A stretch of DNA of 19,796 nt from Hominenteromicrobium gallistercoris (GCA_019119145.1 DWXR01000028.1:1-19796), one strand, 5' to 3'. Shown: positions 1 through 8,151, counted from the stretch's first letter. The notes: generated by a model not told the origin, from the letters alone. A program made the numbers and translations.

Positions 1-1590
1 TACATGGATGCGGACATCCGCTACGACGGATTCCGCTACACGCTGCATTTTGAGCGCGGCGAGAACGTCGGCGGCCTGAAAAAGGAGCCGTACGCGAAGA
101 AGAAGGACACCGGCTCCGTCATTCGCTGGAAGCCGGACCTCAAGGTCTTTACCGACATCGCGGTGCCGGTCGAGTACTATACGGACACGCTCCGCCGGCA
201 GGCGATCGTCAATGCGGGCGTGAAGTTTATTTTCAAGAACGAGGTCGCGCCGAAAAAGTTTGAAACTACGGTTTTCTGCTACGAAAACGGCATCGAGGAC
301 CACGTGCGCGAGCTCTGCGGCGACGACGCGATGACCTCTGTCCAGTTCTGGCAGTCCGAAAAGCGGGTGCGCGACCGTGAAGACCTTCCCCTTTACAACG
401 TGAAGATCAACGTGGCGCTCGCCTTTTCCAACCGCCTGCACCTGACGGAGTATTACCACAACTCGAGCTGGCTCGAGTACGGCGGCGCGCCGGACAAGGC
501 CGTGCAGAACGCGTTCGTCTATCAGATCGACGCGTACCTGAAGCAGAACGGCAAGTACAACAAGTCCGAAAGCAAAATCAAGTTTCAGGATATCGAGGAC
601 TGCCTCGTCCTCGTCATGTCTTCGTTCTCGACGATGACCTCGTACGAGAACCAGACGAAGAAGGCCATCAACAACAAGGGCATCCAGGAGGCCATGGTCG
701 AGATGCTCCGCCACAATCTGGAGGTCTACTTCATCGAAAACCCGATGGAGGCCGAGAAGATCGGCGCGCAGGTGCTCATCAACAAGCGCTCCCGCGAGGA
801 CGCCGAGCGCACGCGGCTGAACCTCAAGGGCAAGCTGACGGCGAAGATGGACATCACGGGCCGCGTCGCCAAGTTTGTCGACTGCCGCTCGAAGGATACG
901 GCGGAGCGCGAGATCTTCATCGTGGAGGGCGACTCGGCGCTCGGCGCGGTCAAGCAGGCGCGCGACCCGAACTATCAGGCGATCATGCCGATCCGCGGCA
1001 AGATTCTGAACTGCCTCAAGGCCGACTACGACAAGATTTTCAAAAGCGAGATCATCACGGACCTCATCAAGGTGCTCGGCTGCGGCGTGCAGGTGAAGAC
1101 GAAGGCGAACAAGAGCCTCGCGACGTTCGATATGGACAATCTGCGCTGGAGCAAGATCATCCTGTGCACCGATGCCGACGTCGACGGCTTCCACATCCGC
1201 ACGATGCTGCTGACGATGCTCTACCGGCTGACGCCCGACCTGATCGAGCAGAACAAGGTGTTCATCGCGGAATCGCCGCTCTACGAGATCACCTCGAAGG
1301 ACAAGACGTTTTTCGCCTACAATGAGCGCGAGAAGGAGCAGTTCCTCGAGGAGCTCAAGGGCCAGAAGTACACGATCCAGCGCTCGAAGGGCCTCGGCGA
1401 AAACGACCCCGATATGATGAACCTGACGACGATGAACCCGAAGACGCGCCGCCTGATCCAGGTGAAGCCCGGCGACGCCGCGCGCACGGCGCAGATGTTC
1501 GACATCCTGCTCGGCGACAACCTCAACGGCCGGAAGGATTACATCGCCGAGCACGGCAGCGAATATATGGACGATCTGGACGTTTCCTGA
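1..1590 (+). CDS. Type IIA topoisomerase B subunit (GyrB/ParE family), 5' end outside window
   Basis: ATPase/Toprim subunit of a type II DNA topoisomerase, which acts with the A subunit encoded next door to pass one DNA duplex through another. The frame is open from base 1, so the first ATG at 4 is internal and the GHKL ATPase domain lies upstream of the window. What remains is the transducer domain (about the first 280 residues) followed by the Toprim domain: EGDSALG, with its Glu codon at 925-927, RGKILN, and DADVDG starting at 1171. The motif KGLGEND near 1387 matches the GyrB/ParE KGLGEMN signature, and the protein ends in a short tail without the large insert of proteobacterial GyrB. The A subunit starts 80 bp downstream with no terminator between them. 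I cannot choose firmly between gyrase and topoisomerase IV; the lack of a GyrA-box in the partner favours a ParE-like or divergent second enzyme. Confidence 0.93.
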   Translation, partial: YMDADIRYDGFRYTLHFERGENVGGLKKEPYAKKKDTGSVIRWKPDLKVFTDIAVPVEYYTDTLRRQAIVNAGVKFIFKNEVAPKKFETTVFCYENGIEDHVRELCGDDAMTSVQFWQSEKRVRDREDLPLYNVKINVALAFSNRLHLTEYYHNSSWLEYGGAPDKAVQNAFVYQIDAYLKQNGKYNKSESKIKFQDIEDCLVLVMSSFSTMTSYENQTKKAINNKGIQEAMVEMLRHNLEVYFIENPMEAEKIGAQVLINKRSREDAERTRLNLKGKLTAKMDITGRVAKFVDCRSKDTAEREIFIVEGDSALGAVKQARDPNYQAIMPIRGKILNCLKADYDKIFKSEIITDLIKVLGCGVQVKTKANKSLATFDMDNLRWSKIILCTDADVDGFHIRTMLLTMLYRLTPDLIEQNKVFIAESPLYEITSKDKTFFAYNEREKEQFLEELKGQKYTIQRSKGLGENDPDMMNLTTMNPKTRRLIQVKPGDAARTAQMFDILLGDNLNGRKDYIAEHGSEYMDDLDVS

Positions 1591-1670
1591 CGGGAGCGAA
1601 CGGGCGTTTTGAGAGGGCGCGCAGCCGCTGCAGGGCGGCCGTGCGAATCTGACAGTAAAGGAGAGAGGAC

Positions 1671-3905
1671 ATGGCAAGAAAAAAACAGCAGCCGCGGCGT
1701 GAGAACGCCACGAAAATGCAGGGCTTCATCGCGGGCGCGGGCGAGATCGTCGAGCAGGACATCAACGACACGATCCGGCAGAACTTCATGCCGTACGCGA
1801 TGAGCGTCATCCTGTCGCGCGCGATCCCGGAGATCGACGGCTTCAAGCCCTCGCACCGCAAGCTGCTCTACACCATGTATAAGATGAATCTGCTCGGCTC
1901 GGCGCGGACGAAGAGCGCGAACATCGTCGGCCAGACGATGAAGCTGAACCCGCACGCCGACGCCGCCATCTACGACACGATGGTGCGCCTTTCGCGCGGC
2001 TATGAGGCGCTTCTGCACCCGTACGTCGACTCAAAGGGCAATTTCGGCAAATTCTATTCGCGCGATATGGCTTGGGCCGCTTCGCGTTACACCGAGGCGC
2101 GGCTCGACGACATCTGCCGCGAGCTGTTCCGCGACATCGACAAGGACACCGTCGATTTTGTCGACAACTACGACAGCACCATGAAGGAGCCGACGCTGCT
2201 GCCGGCCGCGTTCCCCTCCGTGCTCGTCAACGCCAACACCGGCATCGCGGTCGGCATGGCGTCGTCGATCTGCCCGTTCAACCTCGCGGAGGTCTGCAAC
2301 ACGGCGATCGAGCTGATGAAGAACCCGAAGCACGACCTGTTCTCGACGATGCAGGCGCCGGACTTTCCGGGCGGCGGCCAGATCATTTTCGACCGCAAGA
2401 CGATGGAGCAGATCTACAGCACGGGCCGCGGCAGCATACGGGTGCGCGCGCGCTACACGTACGACAAGGCGGAAAACTGCATCGACATCACGCAGATCCC
2501 GCCCACGACGACGATCGAGGCGATCGTCGAAAAGGTGATCGACCTCGTCAAGCAGGGCAAGCTCAAGGAGCTGACCGACATCCGCGACGAAACGGGCCTC
2601 GACGGCCTCAAGATCACGATCGACCTCAAGCGCGGCGCCGACCCGGAAAAGCTGATGCAGCGCCTGTTCAGGATGACGACGCTCGAGGACAGCTTCGCCT
2701 GCAACTTCAACGTGCTGATCGCCGGTGTGCCGCGCGTGCTCGGCGTGCGCGAGCTGTTCGAGGAGTGGACGGCGTTCCGCATCGAATGCGTCCGCCGCCG
2801 CACGTATTTCGACCTCTCGAAGAAGAAGGAGAAGCTGCACCTGCTCCAGGGCCTGCAGGCGATCCTGCTCGATATCGACAAGGCGATCCGCATCGTCCGC
2901 GAGACGGAGGAGGAGAGCGAGGTCGTGCCGAACCTGATGATCGGCTTCGGCATCGACGAGGTGCAGGCCGAGTATGTCGCGGAGATCCGGCTGCGCCACC
3001 TGAACCGCGAGTTCATCCTGAAGCGCACGGCGGAGATCGAGAGCCTCGAGGCGGAGATCCGCGATCTGGAAGCGGTCCTCGCGTCGAAGTCGCGCATCAA
3101 GACGATCATCACGCGCGAGCTTTCGGAGATCGCGCGCAAGTACGGCCAGCCGCGCCGCAGCCTGATCCTCTACGCCGACGAGATCCGCGAGGAGGAGCCG
3201 GTTGAAGAGATCCCGGACTACCCGGTGAACCTGTTCTTCACGCAGGAGGGCTACTTCAAAAAGATCACGCCGCTTTCGCTGCGCATGGGCGGCGAGCAGA
3301 AGCTCAAGGAGGGCGACGCGATCGTGCACCAGCTCGAGTCGACGAACGCGGCGGAGCTGCTGTTCTTCTCCGACCGGGCGCAGGTGTACAAGACGCGCGC
3401 CGCCGATTTTGCCGATACAAAGGCCAGCGTGATGGGCGAGTACATCCCCGCGCGCCTGCAGATGGACGAGGGCGAGACGGCGGCGGCCATGGCGGTCACG
3501 ACCGACTACAGCGGCTTCATGCTGTTCGTCTTTGAGAACGGCAAGGTCGCGAAGGTGGAGCTTTCGGCCTACAGCACGAAGACGAACCGCCGCAAGCTTT
3601 TGAACGCGTATTCGGACAAGTCCCCGCTCGTCGCGGCGCTGCAGCTTCCCGAGGACTGCGACGTGCTGCTGACGGCTTCGAGTGGCCGGATGCTGCTCTT
3701 CAACACGGGGCTGATCGCGCCGAAGACGACGAAGAACACGCAGGGCGTCGCAGCGATGACGCTCAAGAAGGGCCAGCGCGTTCTTTCGGCCGTACTCTAT
3801 CGGGAGGGCGATCTGCAGAACCCGGCGCGCTACAAAAAGAAAATCCCCGCCCTCGGCGCGCTGCCGAACGGCGAGGAAAAGCCGGATGCGCAGATTTCCC
3901 TGTAA
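1671..3905 (+). CDS. Type IIA topoisomerase A subunit (GyrA/ParC family), divergent
   Basis: DNA breakage-reunion subunit, 744 aa, partner of the upstream B subunit. The start is fixed by the purine-rich site AAAGGAGAGAGG just before ATG 1671. The breakage domain contains SRAIPEIDGFKPSHRK (about 49-64), GNFG (123-126) and the catalytic tyrosine Tyr140 in SRYTEARL, with Arg139 before it as in the family. A coiled-coil-like stretch spans about 440-490, followed by a beta-rich C-terminal domain. Length is close to ParC (about 750) rather than GyrA (about 850), and I see no GyrA-box QRRGGKG, so decatenation or relaxation is more likely than supercoiling. It departs from classical enzymes around the active site: the usual HPHGDS reads NPHADA, and the usual GD-AAAMRYTE loop reads SRDMAWAASRYTE. 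Ala98 occupies the position of E. coli GyrA Ser83. Product naming as topoisomerase IV subunit A is tentative. Confidence 0.93.
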   Translation: MARKKQQPRRENATKMQGFIAGAGEIVEQDINDTIRQNFMPYAMSVILSRAIPEIDGFKPSHRKLLYTMYKMNLLGSARTKSANIVGQTMKLNPHADAAIYDTMVRLSRGYEALLHPYVDSKGNFGKFYSRDMAWAASRYTEARLDDICRELFRDIDKDTVDFVDNYDSTMKEPTLLPAAFPSVLVNANTGIAVGMASSICPFNLAEVCNTAIELMKNPKHDLFSTMQAPDFPGGGQIIFDRKTMEQIYSTGRGSIRVRARYTYDKAENCIDITQIPPTTTIEAIVEKVIDLVKQGKLKELTDIRDETGLDGLKITIDLKRGADPEKLMQRLFRMTTLEDSFACNFNVLIAGVPRVLGVRELFEEWTAFRIECVRRRTYFDLSKKKEKLHLLQGLQAILLDIDKAIRIVRETEEESEVVPNLMIGFGIDEVQAEYVAEIRLRHLNREFILKRTAEIESLEAEIRDLEAVLASKSRIKTIITRELSEIARKYGQPRRSLILYADEIREEEPVEEIPDYPVNLFFTQEGYFKKITPLSLRMGGEQKLKEGDAIVHQLESTNAAELLFFSDRAQVYKTRAADFADTKASVMGEYIPARLQMDEGETAAAMAVTTDYSGFMLFVFENGKVAKVELSAYSTKTNRRKLLNAYSDKSPLVAALQLPEDCDVLLTASSGRMLLFNTGLIAPKTTKNTQGVAAMTLKKGQRVLSAVLYREGDLQNPARYKKKIPALGALPNGEEKPDAQISL

Positions 3906-3953
3906 TGAATCTCCGCGCAGCGGCGTCGCAGATAAAAAGCATATGGATAAAGG

Positions 3954-3978
3954 AAAAGAGCGGTTTCCCGCTCTTTTT
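3954..3978 (+). terminator. Intrinsic terminator of the topoisomerase operon (bidirectional)
   Basis: A perfect 10-bp stem, AAAAGAGCGG at 3954-3963 and CCGCTCTTTT at 3968-3977, has a TTTC loop and runs into a T stretch. The A-rich left flank gives a T run on the minus strand too, so it can also end transcription coming from the nucleosidase remnant. Confidence 0.9.
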
Positions 3979-4000
3979 GCGTTTCGGCCCGGCGGGCCGC

Positions 4001-4461
4001 TCATGCGTTTTGAATTTCCCGCAGCAGCGCGAGCGTGAAATCCTTTGCGATGGCCGAGGCCTTTTCGCAGTTCAGCTCGAAATTCCCGGTGCCGCTGTGG
4101 TCGGCCGTGTCGGTGACCGTGCGGATCGCGAGGAACGGGACGCCGTTCGCGTGGCAGACATGCGCGACCGCGGCCGACTCCATATCCACGGTGAGCGGCG
4201 CAAAGCGCGCGTTGATCTCCTGCCGGCCGTCCCGGCGTTGATCACGGCGTTTGCCCGGTACGTGTCGATGAGAATCTGGGCGGCGATCGCCGCGTTGACC
4301 TTGCACACGCCGCTGTACAGCAGGACGGCGGGCAGGCCGCAGAGCGTCCCCTCGTAAAACTTCAGCAGCGCCTTTTCGCTCGTCCGCGCGTGTTCAAGGT
4401 GCGGCAGAAACGGCGCAAGCTCGCTGTCTCCGGCGCAGAGAATGCCGATTTTTCGATACAT
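4001..4461 (-). pseudogene. MTA/SAH nucleosidase (Pfs/MtnN family) with internal deletion and frame change
   Basis: The intact enzyme hydrolyses 5'-methylthioadenosine and S-adenosylhomocysteine to adenine plus the thioribose product. The N-terminal part (4461 down to about 4220) reads MYRKIGILCAGDSELAPFLP..., then SGVCKVNAAIAA and VINAGTAG, matching the first 80 residues of the family; Glu14 aligns with catalytic Glu12 of E. coli MtnN. The C-terminal part is in another frame, from about 4230 to 4001, with VDMESAAVAHVCH and RTVTDTADH, which carry the equivalents of Glu174 and Asp197. The stretch expected between them (strands and loops with GDIVVSDEA-like sequence, roughly 75 residues) is absent, and the locus is 461 bp against about 700 bp for the family. 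A direct repeat GATCAACGC lies on both sides of the join, suggesting a short-homology deletion. I infer it is non-functional. An assembly error is the alternative. Confidence 0.85.
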
Positions 4462-4916
4462 CGTTGTTCGCCCCCGGTGCGATTTTCACCCACTATACCG
4501 GAGGCCGCCGGCGCTGTCAACCGCGTTTCGGGCAAAAAAATCAGCCCTCCGGCAAAACGTCCATCCACCAGGCTTTCCCGCTCATCGGTGGATGAACGGC
4601 GGAGGGCAAGGGTGTTTCCCGGCCGGCATATCCGCTGCCGGCCGTCGAACCGATCGGCGATCCCAATGCATCGGGATGAAGCAAATATGCGCTGCTCCGT
4701 ATGAAAGCGTGCTGAAATTATGTTCTGTCGAAGGGCAGGCAACATACAGTCCGTACCGGGTCTCTGCCTTTTGCCGCCCTTTGGGGAGGCCGCCCTGCGC
4801 TTTTTTGAGCGCGATTCCGCTTCGATCCGGGACGCACAAACGCGTGACTGTGTTTGCCGTACTCGTATTATGGCCCGCAGGCGGGCGCTTATGCGGGAAA
4901 ATTCTAAAAAATGTGG
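4462..4916. other. Noncoding region between nucleosidase remnant and secG
   Basis: About 450 bp with no recognisable gene on either strand; the open frames that cross it show no family features. It contains several inverted repeats when read on the minus strand, including GCCGGCA/TGCCGGC around 4621-4641 and ATCCC/GGGAT around 4660-4677, plus the larger hairpin at 4544-4607. I see no match to a riboswitch class that I know. Confidence 0.6.
4534..4607 (-). terminator. Long hairpin plus T7 run upstream of the nucleosidase gene
   Basis: On the minus strand the arms GCCCTCCG (4607-4600) and CGGAGGGC (4551-4544) enclose a second 12-bp stem, CGTTCATCCACC with GGTGGATGGACG (one mismatch). They are followed by TGA and seven T residues at 4540-4534. 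This has the form of an intrinsic terminator and ends 73 bp before the nucleosidase start at 4461, with no gene upstream on that strand within reach. That placement suits a leader attenuator. Confidence 0.6.
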
Positions 4917-4945
4917 TTGCAAATTTGCGCGCTTTATGCTATGAT
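4917..4945 (+). promoter_or_regulatory. secG promoter
   Basis: -35 TTGCAA at 4917-4922, a 17-bp spacer and -10 TATGAT at 4940-4945, preceded by TGC (extended -10). Transcription would begin near 4952, giving a leader of about 90 nt before the secG start. Confidence 0.8.
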
Positions 4946-5028
4946 AGGAAAGCTATAAATGCGAAAGTATTCTATGCGGCGCGGCGCAGAGGCGGGGCCG
5001 ACGGCCCGGCGCGGTGCTGCTCTTGCAG

Positions 5029-5036
5029 AAGGAGGT
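5029..5036 (+). promoter_or_regulatory. Ribosome binding site that sets the secG start
   Basis: AAGGAGGT lies 6 bp before ATG 5043. The same frame is open from 4959, but no such site precedes the upstream ATG codons, so 5043 is the start. Confidence 0.85.
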
Positions 5037-5042
5037 AAAACC

Positions 5043-5291
5043 ATGGGTGTAGTTGAAATTGTTTTCGGTATCATTCTGCTTCTGTTCTCGATCGCGATCA
5101 TTCTCGTTGTTCTTCTGCAGGAAGGCCACCAGCAGAATATCGGTGCGGTCATGGGCGGTGCGGATACGTTCCTCTCGAAGAATAAATCCCGTTCGATCGA
5201 TGCGTTTCTCGCTCGCTGGACGAAGTTCATAGCGCTGGGCTTTTTCGCACTGGTCATCGTGATCAACATCATCATGTATTTCACAAAGTAA
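5043..5291 (+). CDS. secG: Preprotein translocase subunit SecG
   Basis: Small membrane subunit of the SecYEG channel, which assists protein export. The product is 82 aa, normal for the family. It shows the SecG pattern: a first membrane segment at about residues 3-25 (VVEIVFGIILLLFSIAIILVV), then LLQEGHQQNIGAVMGG, a polar loop with DTFLSKNKSRS, and a second membrane segment at about 59-80. The start follows the site at 5029-5036; the in-frame upstream extension is charged and unlike SecG. In many Clostridia secG leads an operon with rnr and smpB; here it has its own promoter and a candidate terminator, and the next gene is an aminopeptidase. Codon use is less G/C-extreme than in its neighbours, as is common for small, highly expressed genes. 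Confidence 0.96.
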   Translation: MGVVEIVFGIILLLFSIAIILVVLLQEGHQQNIGAVMGGADTFLSKNKSRSIDAFLARWTKFIALGFFALVIVINIIMYFTK

Positions 5292-5307
5292 ATATTTGCG
5301 GAAATAC

Positions 5308-5358
5308 GCCTCGCTTTGGGTGGGCCTTTGCTCGCCGGAATGCGGGGCTTTTGTTTTT
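5308..5358 (+). terminator. Candidate terminator after secG
   Basis: Outer arms GCCTCGC (5308-5314) and GCGGGGC (5342-5348, one G-T pair) enclose an inner stem GGTGGGC/GCTCGCC (5319-5325 with 5330-5336, two G-T pairs). TTTTGTTTTT follows at 5349-5358. The stem is imperfect but the T run is good, so secG is probably separated from the downstream peptidase genes, at least in part. Confidence 0.65.
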
Positions 5359-5382
5359 CCCTACATATCGAAGAAAGGTTGG

Positions 5383-6414
5383 ATGGATTCCATGTATGAA
5401 GAGATCGAACGGCTGACCCGCGCGCTGTGCGCCGCGCACGGCACGCCGGGCTGCGAGGAGGAGGCGTTCCGCGCGGCGGAGGAGGCGCTTTCGTTCTGCG
5501 ACACGGTGGTGACGGACGCGCTCGGCGGCGTGACCGGCGTGCTCGGCGACCCGAACGCCAGGCGCCGCATTCTGCTGGACGCGCACATCGACCAGATCGG
5601 CCTGGTCGTCACGAACATCGACGAAAACGGCTTTCTGCGCGTGACGAACGTCGGCGGCGTCGACTGCCGCACGATGCCCGGCAGCCCGGTGACCGTGTAC
5701 GGCAGCGAAACGCTGACCGGCATCGTCTGCACGCTGCCCCCGCACCTAGCAAAGGGCGACGGCGAAAGCATCCCGCCGGTTTCCGAGCAGGCCGTCGACG
5801 TCGGCCTCAGCCGTGAGGAGGCGGAAAAGCTCGTCTCCGTCGGCGACCGCGCGGTGCTCGCGAACCCGCTGCGCAAGCTGCTCGGCAGCCGCATCTCCGG
5901 CGCGGCGCTGGACGACCGCGCCGGCTGCGCATGCATCATCCGCGCCGCGCAGCTCGTGCGGGACAAGCTCTCCGACTGCTGCGTGCTCGTGCTCTGCTCC
6001 ACGCGCGAGGAGGTCGGCGGTCAGGGCGCGCGGGTCCGCACCTATGCGCTCGAGCCGACCGAGGCCATCGCGGTCGACGTTTCGTTTGCGTCGCAGCCCG
6101 GCGCGTCCGAACTGCCGGGCAAGCTCGGCGGCGGGCCGATGATCGGCTTTTCCGCCGCGCTGGACCGCAAAATCAGCCGGCGGCTTGTGGCGCTCGCCGA
6201 AAAGCACGGCATCCCGTACCAGCGCGAGGCGATGGGCGGCCGCACGGGTACGAACTGCGACGAGATCGGCGTGTCGCGCGCCGGCGTGCGCACGGGGCTG
6301 ATCTCAGTGCCGCAGCGCAACATGCACACGCCTGCCGAGGTCTGCGACCTCGAGGATATGGAAAACGTCGCGCGGCTGATCGCGGCGTACATCACCGACG
6401 AGGCGGAGGAATGA
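5383..6414 (+). CDS. M42 family metallo-aminopeptidase (first of a tandem pair)
   Basis: Cytoplasmic dizinc or dicobalt aminopeptidase of the TET/glutamyl-aminopeptidase type, which usually forms large oligomers and trims peptides. The ligand set of the family is present: His68 in AHIDQIG, the Asp pair 177-178 in LDDRAGC, catalytic Glu209-Glu210 in TREEVGG, Asp232 in VDVSFAS and His315 in NMHTPAEV. With the start at 5383 it has 343 aa, typical for M42. The start is uncertain: AAAGG at 5374-5378 is close to ATG 5383, and ATG 5392, three codons later, is an alternative; the frame is open from 5296, but the extra residues look non-coding and overlap the secG terminator. The next M42 gene begins 3 bp after its stop, so they are translated from one message. 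Substrate preference cannot be read from the sequence. Confidence 0.93.
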   Translation: MDSMYEEIERLTRALCAAHGTPGCEEEAFRAAEEALSFCDTVVTDALGGVTGVLGDPNARRRILLDAHIDQIGLVVTNIDENGFLRVTNVGGVDCRTMPGSPVTVYGSETLTGIVCTLPPHLAKGDGESIPPVSEQAVDVGLSREEAEKLVSVGDRAVLANPLRKLLGSRISGAALDDRAGCACIIRAAQLVRDKLSDCCVLVLCSTREEVGGQGARVRTYALEPTEAIAVDVSFASQPGASELPGKLGGGPMIGFSAALDRKISRRLVALAEKHGIPYQREAMGGRTGTNCDEIGVSRAGVRTGLISVPQRNMHTPAEVCDLEDMENVARLIAAYITDEAEE

Positions 6415-6417
6415 GCC

Positions 6418-7449
6418 ATGAAAAATATTGAACTGTTGAAAAAGCTCTGCACGGCGGTCGGCGTCTCCGGCGAGGAGGACGCGGTCCGCGCGCTGATCCT
6501 GAAGGAGATCGAGCCGCTGGCGGACCGCGTGGAGGTCACGCCGCTGGGCAACATCGTCGCCTTCAAGCAGGGCGAAAAGCGCCCCGTCAAAAAGCTGATG
6601 CTCTGCGCGCACATGGACGAGGTGGGCCTCGTCGTCACGAACATCACCGAAGACGGCTTCCTGAAATTCGAGACCGTCGGCGGCATCCGCCCCGCGGTGC
6701 TTTCCGGCCGCGCCGTGTGCGTGAACGGCGCCGTGCCCGGCGTGATCTGCGCGAAGCCGATCCACCTTTTGAAGGGGGAGGAGCGCGAAAAGCCGGTTCC
6801 GGTCGCGCAGCTCTCGATCGATATCGGCGCGAAGAGCCGGGCGGAGGCCGAAGCTGCCGTGCAGATCGGCGACAACGCTTCGTTCCTGCCGTTCTTTGAG
6901 TCGTCCCACGGCATGGTCAGGGCGAAGTCGCTCGACGACCGCGCCGGCTGCTTTGCGCTGATCGAGCTGATGCGCGCGCCGCTCGAGTTCGACACGTATT
7001 TCGTCTTTTCCGTGCAGGAGGAGATCGGGATGCGCGGCGCGGGGACGGCGGCTTACGTCGTGGAGCCGGACGCCGCGATCGTGCTCGAGGGCACGACGGC
7101 GGGCGACGTCGCCGGCGTGGCGCCGGTCGACGCGGTCTGCAAGCTCGGCGGCGGCCCCGCGGTGTCCTTCATGGATAAGCGCACGATCTTCTCGCGCGCC
7201 TTCTTCCGGCGTGCGCTCGCACTCGGGGCGGAACATGCGATTCCCTGCCAGCCGAAGACGGCGAGCGCCGGCGGCAACGACGCGGGCAGCATCCATGTGA
7301 CGAAGGCCGGCGTGCAGACGGTCACGCTCGCGGTGCCCTGCCGCTACATCCACGGCCCGGCCGCGATGGCGAGCGAGGACGATATAGAGAATACGATCCG
7401 CCTGACCGCGCTGCTCATGGCAGAAATCGCGGGCGGCCGCGCCGGATGA
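6418..7449 (+). CDS. M42 family metallo-aminopeptidase (second of a tandem pair)
   Basis: 343-aa paralogue of the preceding gene, with the same two-metal aminopeptidase fold. Ligands and catalytic residues: His65 in AHMDEVG, Asp173-Asp174 in LDDRAGC, Glu201-Glu202 in VQEEIGM, Glu224 in VLEGTTAGD and His312 in YIHGPAA. The first copy has Asp where this copy has Glu224; both occur in the family and the difference may track metal or substrate preference. The two proteins share phrases such as GLVVTNI and DDRAGC but differ elsewhere, so the duplication is old. GGAGGA at 6405-6410 provides the ribosome site. The stop codon overlaps the start of the following acetyltransferase (ATGA at 7446-7449), pointing to coupled translation. 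Confidence 0.94.
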   Translation: MKNIELLKKLCTAVGVSGEEDAVRALILKEIEPLADRVEVTPLGNIVAFKQGEKRPVKKLMLCAHMDEVGLVVTNITEDGFLKFETVGGIRPAVLSGRAVCVNGAVPGVICAKPIHLLKGEEREKPVPVAQLSIDIGAKSRAEAEAAVQIGDNASFLPFFESSHGMVRAKSLDDRAGCFALIELMRAPLEFDTYFVFSVQEEIGMRGAGTAAYVVEPDAAIVLEGTTAGDVAGVAPVDAVCKLGGGPAVSFMDKRTIFSRAFFRRALALGAEHAIPCQPKTASAGGNDAGSIHVTKAGVQTVTLAVPCRYIHGPAAMASEDDIENTIRLTALLMAEIAGGRAG

Positions 7450-8151
7450 TCCGCCTCGCGGAGACGGCGGACGCGCTGCGCCCGCTGTGCGGCTCGGCCT
7501 TTGGCTGTCCGATCCTCTCGGCTGCCGCGGCGTACGGCTTTTCGCGCCCGTTCGCGCAGTTCTGGACGGACGGCGCGGCGGCCTACGGCATGCTCGACGG
7601 CGTGATGCGCATCGCGGGCACGGTGGCGGACCCCGAGGAGGCGCGGGCGTTCCTGGCGCGGTCGGCGCGGCGCAGGTCGTGTGCAGCGCGGAAAACGGCG
7701 CGCGGCTCGGCCTGCGCGTCACGCGCGCGGCGCGGTGCTCGAAAAGGCGCTTTCAGGCACAGCCGCTTCGCCTGCGGAGCCGGTCCCGGTGCGCGCGGTG
7801 TACGATGTGCTCGCCGCAAACGATATGGCCGGCGAATTCGAGCCGTTTTACCTCGACCTCTCGCACCGTCTGCGCCACGGCGCGGCGCGCGCGTCGGTGC
7901 TGTATGCGGGCGGCGAAGCGGTCGCGGCGGCGGTGGCGGCGCTGGCCGGGGAAAACGCGCTCGTTACCGCGGTGGCCGTCCTGCCGGCATGGCAGAACAA
8001 GGGGTACGGCGGCGCCGTGCTCCGCGCTGTCGAGGAACAGCTCGGCGGCCGCCGCGCGTATCTGCTGCGCGCGGAACACGAAAACGAACGGTTTTACGCC
8101 CGGCGCGGCTATGTGCCGTGCGGCGCGTGGTGCGCGGGCGTTTTGGAATAA
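7446..8151 (+). pseudogene. GNAT family N-acetyltransferase, broken by two apparent 1-base deletions
   Basis: The frame starting at ATG 7446 encodes an N-terminal region (SAAAAYGFSRPFAQFW, then VADPEEARAFLA) up to about 7658. The continuation VGAAQVVCSAENGARLGLRV is in a second frame to about 7727, and the rest (GAVLEKALS... to the stop at 8151) is in a third. That last part holds the acetyl-CoA motif VLPAWQNKGYGGAVL and the C-terminal NERFYARRGYV. Restoring one G at about 7658 (giving AFLAAVGAAQ) and one G at about 7729 (giving VTRAGAVLEK) yields one continuous protein of about 235 aa that looks like a clostridial GNAT with an extended N-terminus. Both sites lie in GC-only repeats, so consensus sequencing errors are a real alternative to decay. 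The substrate is unknown. It overlaps the M42 stop codon by 4 bp. Confidence 0.8.

Noticed and set aside
2031..4004. Long minus-strand open frame opposite the topoisomerase A gene
   Set aside because: It is the antisense of a clearly conserved gene and is composed of low-complexity Arg/Leu/Ala/Asp sequence caused by GC-rich codons. The same applies to 10181-12094, 12488-13918 and 15504-17753 on the minus strand.
4442..5038. Plus-strand open frame of 198 codons before secG
   Set aside because: It crosses the long hairpin and the secG promoter, has no ribosome site or recognisable domain, and ends just before the secG start.
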